Source: a virus. Taken from it: DNA of 20,598 nt. The position numbers and the translations under genes are program-made. The DNA lies in the IMG/VR virus record IMGVR_UViG_3300031216_000083, positions 1 to 20,598 of that record; one strand, 5' to 3'. Shown in pieces: positions 1-7,750 of the stretch (position 1 is the stretch's first letter; each line of letters starts with the position of its first letter). The notes under the pieces are model-generated. The model did not search any database. It was not told the DNA's origin and saw only the letters and a list, made by a program, of their open reading frames with translations.

Positions 1-277
1 ACTTGTATCAATGATTTTTTTGTGCATATACTCGGCAAGCCTCCCAATCCCTATCAGTTCGCTCTTCTCATCGGTATGATAGTATTGCACATATAGGTGC
101 AACAACTGTGCAAAAGTTTCTTGATCGTGTATTAGTCGCTTGGTTTCGGCTGTAGTTTTTACCACTTGGTTTTGCTACTTTGCTTAATTGACCTGTCAAT
201 GTTAGTGCACTTCAAAAGAGAAAGTTACTTTTATCTTCCTTGTATAGTCATCAGTCTGGAAAGTATTTTTTATCCAT
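1..277 (-). CDS. Start of a probable lysis enzyme (partial, runs off left end)
   Basis: ATG at 277-275 opens a frame with no TAA or TAG to the window edge, giving about 92 residues. The start overlaps the end of the upstream holin-like gene (TAA at 272-270) by 8 bases, as in holin-endolysin cassettes. The protein begins MDKKYFPDGGLYKED. Around residues 55-65 it has FCTVVAPICAIL, a cysteine-led hydrophobic helix that could be the nucleophile helix of a papain-like or other cysteine peptidase. That reading is an inference from a fragment. The gene holds five CGA codons (for example at 146-148, 125-127 and 71-73). Read as Trp they make the segment Trp-rich, as in many cell-wall enzymes; read as Arg they make it Arg-rich. 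I am fairly sure it is a real gene and unsure of its product. Confidence 0.55.
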
Positions 278-563
278 TATCCTTACTGCCAAACTCTAAA
301 TCCGGTAAGCTAATCTTTCATTCATTACTAGCTTTATACGATACAGTAGATGCAAAAGCAAACAAGATACCATTCACAATATACATCTTTAATGGGTATT
401 CTGGGAAAGCAAAGTACAATCACACAAAAACAACTATACCAAAAACAAATGGTATAAGAAATCTTGCCCACTTAGGTATTCATCCCTTTACTCCGTTAGA
501 TAGATAGATGATTAATGGTATAAGCATTGGTAGTACTGCTGTTAGTTCTGTAGAGAAGTCCAT
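270..563 (-). CDS. Putative holin (three-segment membrane protein, 97 aa)
   Basis: Reading frame from ATG at 563-561 to TAA at 272-270. The protein starts MDFSTELTAVLPMLIP and has three hydrophobic stretches: about residues 8-22, 34-52 (FLIPFVFGIVVFVG) and 57-75 (YIVNGILFAFASTVSY). A short charged tail follows, ending FGSKDNG. In-frame TGA supplies glycines in VKGGIPKW, FVGLYF and NEGKIS. Small size, membrane segments and the position immediately before a probable lysis gene, after the tail genes, fit a holin that permeabilises the cell membrane at the end of infection. No catalytic motif is visible. The assignment rests on topology and context, not on a recognised family. It is preceded by a second small membrane protein, so which of the two is holin and which is antiholin or accessory cannot be settled here. 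Confidence 0.65.
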
Positions 564-584
564 AATTATATATAAGAAAATAAA

Positions 585-791
585 TTACTTTTTGAATTTA
601 TTATTAATATACTTAGTTATCCAGTCTATTACCGCATCTGTTCCAACAAGAGCAATTCAAATTGAGACGAACCGAAGTCATTCCAGGACTCTCGGTATAT
701 CTCTCTCAACATACAGAAGCCATGTATACATTCAAGTCAAAAGTATAGTGACTATAACCCTCATTATCACACTTCAACTAGCTTGTGCCAT
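585..791 (-). CDS. Small two-segment membrane protein, holin or antiholin candidate (68 aa)
   Basis: ATG at 791-789 is preceded, 8 bases upstream, by a GAGG that can serve as ribosome binding site. The stop is TAA at 587-585. The product has two hydrophobic segments, near residues 12-28 (VIVTILLTGMYTWLL) and 40-56 (containing IGIALVGTDAV), then a basic tail ending NKFKK. TGA encodes glycines at residues 6, 20 and 46. A CGG codon at 674-672 (residue 40) sits at the start of the second membrane segment, where Trp is at least as natural as Arg. Size, topology and its place just upstream of the other small membrane protein and the lysis gene suggest a role in lysis. I do not recognise a specific family. 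Confidence 0.55.
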
Positions 792-1073
792 AATACCAAC
801 GCCTCAATAAAAGACCTATCACTATACCTAGTGTATACTCGATAAGAAATGACGTGTGTATAGAGTATATGACTACTCATATAATTAGTATAGACGAATC
901 TACCAACCAGTGTAATCACCTTACTTCCTTCAGTAATATGCTCATGCTATATATCAACAAACAAATCAAATAAAGAGAACTAGTGCTATTTCTTGCCAAG
1001 AATCCATCATAGTATAGATCATAATGTAAAAGCTATGTATTTCATAGTTATAGGTTATATATAAAGATGTTCT
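792..1073. other. Intergenic region before the lysis cassette
   Basis: This 282-base AT-rich gap separates the last adhesion gene from the lysis genes and is the longest non-coding stretch in the window. All three minus frames carry frequent TAA or TAG. The longest open stretch (880-764, 38 codons) has no convincing protein character. A 7-base inverted repeat with a 4-base loop lies at 866-883 (tatatga, ctac, tcatata). It lacks a T-tract and is not a typical terminator. A promoter for the lysis genes could lie here, but I cannot point to a clear -35/-10 pair. Confidence 0.5.
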
Positions 1074-1820
1074 CTATGCTGTAAAGTCCGCATAAGGCAA
1101 TCAAGATCAAGAGTTATAGAGTTGTGATACTTGTGTTGCAGTAAGTGCCTTTATCCAAAGTCCAACAGAGTCTAGCAATCAATTATAGAACCTTATGCTA
1201 GCCCCAGATCTACGTCATATCTTTATATCATTAGTGTTCACTATTAATCAGCTTTTGGTTGTTGTATCTACCTCCACTCAATCCGTATATAATCTCATTG
1301 TAGTACCATCATAAGTATATACAAAATGAGTCCACACCGTAGTACTAATTGTTTGTGTATCTTCTACAACATACCTTGTACTTTCGCTTGAGTGTTGATG
1401 CACTACACAGAAAGTGTTATCCGTTGAAATAGTTGTACCCTCAACACATACACCTATCTGTGTAGAATTATCATATCAGTTAGCATCATTACTAATGATA
1501 GTTTGCACCTTATTGTCGGTATCTGGCTTCACTCGAACACTATATGAAAAAGCATTACTACCAATAGATGTTCATGTGTCAAAAAATCAACCACTTTCCC
1601 ATCCGAGAGTATTATCAAAAGTACCACTTGCAATACAATCACCACTTGCAGATCAAAGTTTTTTATCTGATGTGTTATAAGAAAAACTAGAAGCAGTACC
1701 GTCATTACTATTTGAACTACTGTCATTGACGTTACTATCTAACTCATATAGCCAACGTAGGTCAGTTAGTAGTCAATTACTACTGGCTCTTTTATTAAAT
1801 CATAATCAACTTAGAAACAT
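1074..1820 (-). CDS. LamG / concanavalin A-like adhesion protein (248 aa)
   Basis: Frame from ATG at 1820-1818, two bases after the TAA of the upstream gene, to TAG at 1076-1074. The sequence shows the course of a LamG-type jelly roll: an opening strand near residues 29-42 (LYELDSNVNDSSSN, then NDGT), FSYSVWVKP near 91-99, a THFVYTYDG strand, a TDGVEV hairpin, IGRRSGAS, FYNGLLDSVGLW and the closing LTATQVSQLYN helix. The family pattern is close to 'fs.s.WvkP' and 'F.G.iDevgiw...Lt..ev..LYN'. The Trp of WVKP (residue 96) is written CGA at 1535-1533, and TGA codons supply several glycines. Such domains bind sugars; as the last of six fibre genes it probably contributes to host-surface recognition. 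A standard-code annotation would show only fragments here. Confidence 0.8.
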
Positions 1821-1824
1821 ATTA

Positions 1825-2307
1825 TTATGAAAGAGCTAAAACTTCTACTCAAAAGTAACTAGTACCATCATAGAGAAAACTAATTATATCAGTTGCACTT
1901 GCTGTTGTTGTTAGTGTCGGTGCTGTTCCTCATGGTCGTTTAACCGTTCAAGGTCGTGTAGCGATTCTACTACCTGTACCATCTTGTATTACTATTAACT
2001 GATAGTTTCAAGGTCAATCTGGAGCAGTGAAAGTATAAGTACAGTTACCAGTCAGAGTAGATTTTTGTATATTACCTGTTCCCCGATCAACTGTGTCTGC
2101 TGTGCTACTATTACCGTTATCTGTTACTGCGTCAACAGTTGCAAGTTGTACGTTCGAAGTTCCATTATTGAAGTATAGATTCTTTGAGTCCGTTGTGTAG
2201 TGAAGCTCCCCAGCACTCGCTATCGCATTCGTTACCAATGTGTTTATGTTTACGTCTAGTCACGACTTAGGCAGTATTTTGAACTCTACGTTATTGAGGG
2301 TTTTCAT
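1825..2307 (-). CDS. Tail fibre tip protein (160 aa)
   Basis: ATG at 2307-2305 overlaps the TAA of the upstream beta-helix gene by one base (TAATG). The stop is TAA at 1827-1825. The N-terminal part (MKTLNNVEFKILPKSG) leads to ASAGELHYTTDSKNLYFNNG near residues 31-50, a pattern common in modular fibre proteins. The C-terminal half carries a motif seen at many fibre ends: TWPGTVKWPGGTAPTL, then DIISFLYDGTSYFG. Both Trp of the motif, residues 118 and 124, are written CGA (1956-1954 and 1938-1936), and its last Gly is TGA. With arginine there the consensus would break twice. Probable role: structural or tip component of a receptor-binding fibre. The motif is recognised from memory of the family, not by a search. 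Confidence 0.75.
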
Positions 2308-3194
2308 TATGAAACACTTGCTACTCAAATAAGGGGACTCGTAGGCTTTAAGTGGAAGTCTCAATTGTTGGGGTCGACAAACAATGGATCTACCGTCGTT
2401 GTTCCTATCTCTCCGTCGGTATATGATACATTATTGAGGCATGAGTATGTTGTTGTTATATCAGCAGATCAACCACTTGAATTAACCACGTTGGAGTATC
2501 CACCCACTAATGTGCCTGATGCAAGCATCACTATACTGTTCTTGATAGTGATGGTTAAGTTACTAGACGATCAGTCTGTTCTCACCGAGAATATGTACCT
2601 TGGTATTAGTGTCCCAGCTATCTCAGTGCCATCGTTATAGAATAAGCAACTATTCACTGTCGTAGTATGCTCGCTATTGGCTCTATGTCATATAATAGCT
2701 CATCCTATAGCTCAAGATTGGTATCTACAGTTCCGAAAAATACACCTGTTTAATGTGGTGGTTGAGTTTTCGAAAATCCCACCCCTAGAACTGGTTGATG
2801 ATGAATCACCTCATGCAGTGCAATCCCTGAAGATACAACCGTTTATCGACGCTACATTGAAATTAGAAAACATAGATCTGTTCGTGCTTACAAAATTATT
2901 AGCAAACTGTATATTTGCAAGTGATCCTTGTGAACCACCAGCTGTTCTTAATATTGGGGTAGCCGAGTAGTCTAATATGGTGAGCTTTGCGTTACCGCTT
3001 GCAGAGTAGATGACTCTATCCCCCATGTCTCGGTCATCTGCTCCTACTGTCTGCACCAATGTCCCTTCGTTTACTATTATAGTGTCCGTATTACCAGTAT
3101 TATTGACTGCATATACCAAATTCAACCAAGGTGCACCACTCGATCAATCTCCTGTACTGTCGTTTCCTGCTGGATCTAGGTAGAATGTAGCCAT
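2307..3194 (-). CDS. Right-handed beta-helix (pectin lyase-like) tail protein (295 aa)
   Basis: ATG at 3194-3192 overlaps the previous TAA by one base; the stop is TAA at 2309-2307. The N-terminus MATFYLDPAGNDSTGDG with APWLNL is the usual opening of phage parallel beta-helix proteins. The body has irregular helix turns such as INGCIFRDC and NRCIF, and the end is DPLFVDPNNGDFHLKP followed by TSPLIG. That ending is the family's C-terminal consensus, and its glycines at residues 278 and 290 are both TGA (2363-2361, 2327-2325). Proteins of this shape form trimeric tailspikes or fibres that bind, and sometimes cleave, surface polysaccharide. I see no catalytic residue set that would prove enzymatic activity. 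It sits in a chain of coupled fibre genes. Confidence 0.8.
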
Positions 3195-4060
3195 TAGAAT
3201 GTTCATCATGATATAACTAAAGGTGTCTGATATATCCCAATATCCATCTTCATGTTCTGCACCATGGGCACTCAATCGGGATCAGTAACATCACTGTTAC
3301 CTGTTATGAGGCTGAGGTTATAAGGCTCGAAGTCTGTTACTTCTATGTCTACTGGATTCTCTGTATCGTCTGTCTGTATATTAACACCCGTCAGAGCAGT
3401 CTTCCATCATCAGTTGATGTAGAATTGTGCTATATCCTTATCTAAGATTGCGGCATTTGTTACCCTTATACTTCATCTCTCAGGGTCTGAGTTCTCCCCT
3501 ATGGAACAGTTACTGATCCTTTTGTTGGTTATGTACTCCAATCAGTACCCATCTAAGGCGCTCCCTTGCTCTACGCCAATATCTTTAGCGCCACGAGTAG
3601 GTTGTCGGTATCACGGCATTGCTTTCCGCACAGTCCCATCAAACAGGTATACTTGATGAGTGTCTGTAGACAATCCTGTGGTTACTACATCTGGCGTAGA
3701 TGATAGTATGTTGGCTTTCGTATCTTGTACTATATTATCTAAATCAGCTCGCTCAGTGTCGAAGTCTGTGTCGGTTGCTTTTACTAGTTTCTGTCCCGTT
3801 GTACCTCAAACAGCAATCCCTTGCCCATCTGCTCCGTCTGCTCCGTCTGCTCCATCTGTTCAAGCCGTTCAAGCTGGTCAAGGTGGTCACGACCCTCACG
3901 GGAATGTTGCTTTTATTACTGTTGTTGATATTATTGCGTTTATTTCTGTTGTTGATATTATTGCGTTTATTTCTGTTGTTGATATTATTGCGTTTATTTC
4001 TTTTGTTGATATTGTTGCGTTTATTTCTTTTGTTGATATTATTGCGTTTATTTCTGTCAT
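3194..4060 (-). CDS. Collagen-like tail fibre protein (288 aa)
   Basis: ATG at 4060-4058 overlaps the TAA of the BppU-like gene by one base; the stop is TAA at 3196-3194. Residues 3-47 are five copies of a 9-residue unit (EINAIISTT and variants). Residues 55-78 are a collagen-like tract, GPPGPAGTAGTDGADGADG. Glycine occupies every third position from 55 to 76, and those at 55, 58, 61, 64 and 67 are all TGA, so the triplet rule appears only if TGA is Gly. Next comes the fibre motif GTTGQKLVKATDTDFDTEW, whose Trp104 is CGA (3751-3749), then a beta-rich domain. Phage collagen tracts make stiff trimeric stalks between the baseplate and receptor-binding domains. A role in host attachment is inferred. 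Confidence 0.85.
3920..4054 (-). repeat. Five tandem 27-base coding repeats
   Basis: Five consecutive 27-base units, nearly identical, encode EINAIISTT or close variants (residues 3-47 of the collagen-like protein). The period is a multiple of three, so copy-number change by slippage keeps the frame. The repeat is protein-coding and has no spacers, so it is not a CRISPR array. It probably forms a regular beta or coiled stalk at the base of the fibre. Confidence 0.9.
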
Positions 4061-4410
4061 TATGATCTCTTGGTTACATCTTGAATTATTGAGAATATAC
4101 CACTCTCAATACTATTGATAATTCAATTCGTGAACTTGATCTGCAAGTCATAGCAATAATCCAAAACGGCAATATCTGTGTCGGTATTGGTCAACACAAT
4201 GTTAGTTAATCAAGCCGAAGCGTCGACGTGGCTTGTTTGATCTATCTCGATTAACGCCGTGTCGTCTGTTGCGTCTCATACGGTTGATTCTTTTCTAACC
4301 GTGAAATAGACGGTTGCGCCTGTCAAGTCAACTGCGACACCGTCTCAATCTTTCAAGTTGATGGATATGGTGTGATCGTCTCCGCGTATTACTTTTATTG
4401 TTGATGACAT
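4060..4410 (-). CDS. BppU-like baseplate / fibre-anchor domain protein (116 aa)
   Basis: ATG at 4410-4408 to TAA at 4062-4060. The protein begins MSSTIKVIRGDDHTISINL and continues with DGDGVAVDLTGATVYFTVRK, the pattern of the N-terminal immunoglobulin-like domain of phage upper baseplate proteins ('r.D...i.v.l....G..vDLTGatv.F.vr'). TGA gives glycines in DGDG, in TVGDATDD and in FTNG. Unlike the long BppU proteins of lactococcal phages, this one holds little more than that domain. It may act as an adaptor that fixes the neighbouring collagen-like and beta-helix fibres to the baseplate. Its stop overlaps the start of the collagen-like gene by one base, which fits coupled synthesis of interacting parts. 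Confidence 0.7.
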
Positions 4411-4437
4411 CGTTACATCTTGATAGGTAAAGATACT

Positions 4438-5892
4438 CTATAGTCAATAATATGGTATTTTCTTGTTGGTTCAATTGATGTTCACCGTGACGTATCACTC
4501 TGCATCTCACAAAGTCAATACTCACGTTGTGGCGCTTGTTGCAAGAGTTCAACTGATTGTTGAGGAGTTATTTATGATTGCAAGTTCTGTTGATGATATT
4601 CACACTCAAATCAGGTGTTCTCACGATGTACTAATTCATGTTCAAACAAGAGTTTCTGTTGTTATGACAAAGTAACGATCGTACGATGATACCGAATTCC
4701 ACGAGGAACTATAAAACGCATAGAAGTTACCTCAAGCGTATGGACTAGCACTTGTCCAATCCCATCTAAAATAGTTACTTGTACTTAATGATCCGCTTCT
4801 CTCTAATTCCACAAAATACGTTCCACTCGAAAATACCGTACCTCAAAGACTGAACACTTCTGTTGAATATGAGGAAGTTAGTGTCCCTCCCGCTATAGTT
4901 GTAGGGCTAGTATAGAGTAACGTTCATCAAGGGGAATTGTATATTTTCAAAACTAGATTATCTGTTGGCGAGTTGTTTTTAGATACTTTTAACGTTATGT
5001 TGTTAAGTTTAGTTCTTGCCGAGAGGGTAAATGTCTGTCCTCATTTTGTACCAGAACTAGACGAATAGCCAATATATGCCGTTGATCATGTGTTATTGAG
5101 TGATGTGGTATTCTCTATGTTTGGTCATGTTGAGTAAGCACCTAGAAAGTATTTCTCTCAAACAGTTAGACTTGATTGATTGGTATCTATACCACCAATA
5201 GCTACCGAAACGACTCAATCTGTTGCGATGTCTGCTTGCGCTATTCAAATTAATCAAACTTTATCTAGGTTGGTAGCATCTGTCTTATATACCTTGTTGT
5301 CTGATGAGTCTTGATAGAGTGTGTCTCATGCTGTCAAATCTTCTCATGCTGTAAAGTCTCTCACTAGCTGTTTTGTGCTTGCTTCAATGGTATCAAATGA
5401 CGGCGCGACTGATGCTCAATTTGATGTCAAAACCGTGCCACTAGCGCCAAGTCAAAGTTCAACCTCGTCTCCGTCCGCGTTTGTATGTGATACCTTCCAC
5501 GCTCAATTCCCTGTTCTCAATTCTCCAGCGCTATCCAACTTCGTTGTTTCCAAAGATTCAACTTCGTTTTGTATGTCCTCAATTACTTCGGCTGTTGCAT
5601 ATATGAATAAATAGTCGTTTGCACTAAATGCGACGGGTGTGTCCGAACTATACCCTCTTGTAACCGTTACGCTATCACTTGATCTTGCTGTGATTGTTAC
5701 CCTCTCCTTTTTTGTGACGTTACCGTCAACGTCGTATGCGATAAGTGTCCCGATACTCGTCTCTCCCGCACCATAACTTGGGAAGTTTGCACCCTCTCAA
5801 GCTTTCAAAACAACCGATGTTGCTACACTTGATATTCAAGCGAGGAGTTGCCCACCCGCGTCATCTTTTACTTTATATTTCTTGAAAGTCAT
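4438..5892 (-). CDS. Large tail fibre / receptor-binding protein (484 aa)
   Basis: ATG at 5892-5890, one base after the TAA of the hub gene, to TAG at 4440-4438. Segments seen in order: a beta-rich N-terminal domain opening MTFKKYKVKDDAGGQLLAG; a short helical stretch near residues 88-104 (EVIEDIQNEVESLETTK); a middle domain with TLYQDSSDNKVYKTDA and GLIGIAQADI, typical of phage fibre collar domains; a jelly-roll-like module (GQTFTLSARTKLNNITL, then PTDNLVLKIYNSPGG); and a Gly/Ser/Thr-rich C-terminus ending KKIPYYGL. TGA codons are frequent and several fall in Gly-Gly pairs. The jelly-roll module resembles carbohydrate-binding modules of secreted proteins. It is the first and longest fibre gene after the hub, so it is the best candidate for the main receptor-binding protein. 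The exact function is inferred. Confidence 0.7.
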
Positions 5893-5893
5893 G

Positions 5894-6922
5894 TTATTGT
5901 GATAATAATGATAAAGATTTCTCTATACTGTCGTAGTCACTCAAATATAATGTCGCGACGTTCTCTCTGTATATAATTTTCTTGATTGATCTGAAGTTGG
6001 TCGCGCTTTCGTTGCTCTTATTCATTATTCTTACTGTATCACCTATGTTGATAGTTTCAAGGTCGTATTGAGAGTTGACCGCCAAAATTGTTTGTTCGTT
6101 CGGGTCTTTTTTGTTGGCAATCTCGGTGTCTGCTCTAATCACTCCCGTCGGGTCGTCGTTTATTGCTGTTGATCTTACGATTGATTGAAGCAACCCGTAC
6201 GTTGTTTGGCTTGTGGCATCTTGACTGCTCTCTATTCAAGCCGTATGTTTGACGTATACAAAATTCGACATTGTCAAACTGTCGGTTGTTCTTGAAAACT
6301 CTGAAATATGTTTTTCAAACGTCAACTTGTGGTCGGCGGTTGTTTCGTCTATTGCTTGAAACACGATCGTTCCGTCGGGTAAAAAGTCGATATAGTGTTC
6401 GATATTACTCATTATCTTATTGAGCGCCGTCAAACCTGTGTCATAATCGAAGTCGATCACAAGGTTTGTTCAATAGCTTGTGATGGTCGTGTCAAAGATA
6501 GTCCGACCCCTATTTGTATTCACTACTGTCAATATTTCGGCAAGCATTGTTGCGGGGTCTGCTGTCCTTGTGAAAGTCTCGTTGCTTGTATATGTGTACA
6601 AACAATGTTTCAATATTGATTGCATACCGTCGATTCTGATGTCAATATACTCTTTACTATCTTTGACGATCTCGGTGTATAAACTAATATACCCCCTATA
6701 CACTAACACCGCTCAATAATAAATATATACAACATCAAAAAGCGCTAAGTCGTTTGCGCTGTGTAGCGTATCATAAGACAACGTGACCGCTCAATATCCT
6801 TGGTTGATTGTACGGGTGAACTCTACCCCGCCCGTCTTCAATTTACTATTGAGTAATGTCTTTTTGAATACGTTGTCTTTGTCGTGAATCTTATAGGTAT
6901 ATTCTTTATACATACGTTCCAT
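5894..6922 (-). CDS. Tail hub / tail-associated lysin-like (Tal) protein (342 aa)
   Basis: ATG at 6922-6920 overlaps the end of the distal tail gene by 17 bases; the stop is TAA at 5896-5894. The product starts MERMYKEYTYKIHDKDNVFK and contains TGGVEFTRTINQGYGAVTL and LVYRGYISLY, which match the opening of siphovirus hub proteins that cap the tail tube below Dit. It ends with a beta-barrel-like part (INIGDTVRIMNKSN, ENVATLYLSDYDS). At 342 residues it is about the length of the hub domain alone, and no C-terminal peptidase or lysozyme domain is visible. TGA glycines include those at 6713, 6470 and 6236 (plus-strand positions). The position between Dit and the fibres is diagnostic for the hub. 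Its CGG codon (in NRGWTIFD) is neutral on the Trp question. Confidence 0.7.
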
Positions 6923-7736
6923 ATCGTAGAATATAAACGTCGGCTTCTCGTGTACCGTTTATTGTCACCGTAAATTCGTTACTACCAACCTCAAGCGAAG
7001 GGAATTGACCGCTGTAGTCGTGTCATCAAGTACCGTTCAACAATACTTCTTTGTCTTTACAGTTGATGACAAGGTCGTCTCACGGTGCGAAAGTGTCTGT
7101 GACGGTGATTGTTCTATCTCCAATAGTGAATTGCGCTTCGGTGACTGTCGTGGTGGTGTTGAAGTTCACTAATATCGTTGGAGTCGCTCTAATACTTCAT
7201 TCGACATAATTCACCGTGCTTATTTGGTCTGCTGTCAAACCTTCATAACTTTCTTGTGACTGTGTTATGTCATAGAAAAACGGGTCTGCTGTTTCTCGTC
7301 CGATCTGTATATTTGGTAGGAACGTCGTTTGGTAGTATTTTCTATTCGTTACGAACTTTGTGCAAGTTGCCGTTGTTCGCAAAACACGACCATCAAGTCT
7401 TCTGTATGATAGTACCTTTTCGCTTTGTACTACCTTGGACTTCATTGCGGTCAAGTTCGCTTCTAATTCTTCGACGGTGTCACCTTTCAATAAAGTCTCT
7501 ATATTGATAGTTTTGTTTCTTATGTGTCGTCAATAAACACCCTGTCAATGATCATTCGCAACGTTGTAAGTTTGGTACTCGATACCGTTCACGTCCTCAA
7601 TCGTTGGCAACTCACTCAATCTGACGCTTCAACTATCAAAAGAGAAGTTGTCAAATTCTAGCAACGTATAAACGGCGCTTGTTGGGACTAGTCCCGTATT
7701 ATACTGCTGTGTGTTGTATTGAAATGTATTGAACAT
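6906..7736 (-). CDS. Distal tail protein (Dit, siphovirus tail family; 276 aa)
   Basis: ATG at 7736-7734, 15 bases after the tape measure stop, to TAA at 6908-6906. The N-terminal part has the family order: FDNFSFDSGSVRLSELPTIE, an HIRNKTINIETLLKGD strand pair, and a helix EELEANLTAMKSK. A dense strand region ends in ADPFFYDI, where the family has 'dPf.yd'. The C-terminal galectin-like half contains TIGDRTITVTDTFAPGD and SNEFTVTING. TGA codons supply, among others, the Gly of VEGSI and GTGGHDYSG. Dit forms the ring joining the tail tube to the hub and fibres. The order tape measure, Dit, hub supports the call as much as the sequence does. Confidence 0.75.
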
Positions 7737-7750
7737 ATATTTGTTTGTTA

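Noticed and set aside
166-810. Two plus-strand frames of 113 and 100 codons (166-507, 508-810)
   Set aside because: They lie antisense to the holin-like genes, have no family character, and all other genes are on the minus strand.
764-880. Minus-strand frame of 38 codons in the gap before the lysis genes
   Set aside because: Short, no protein character, and it runs through the ribosome binding site of the next gene.
866-883. Inverted repeat as a terminator
   Set aside because: The AT-only-type stem is weak, there is no T-tract, and such palindromes are expected by chance in this AT-rich gap.
3920-4054. Possible CRISPR-like array
   Set aside because: Repeats are contiguous without spacers and encode a repeated peptide in frame.
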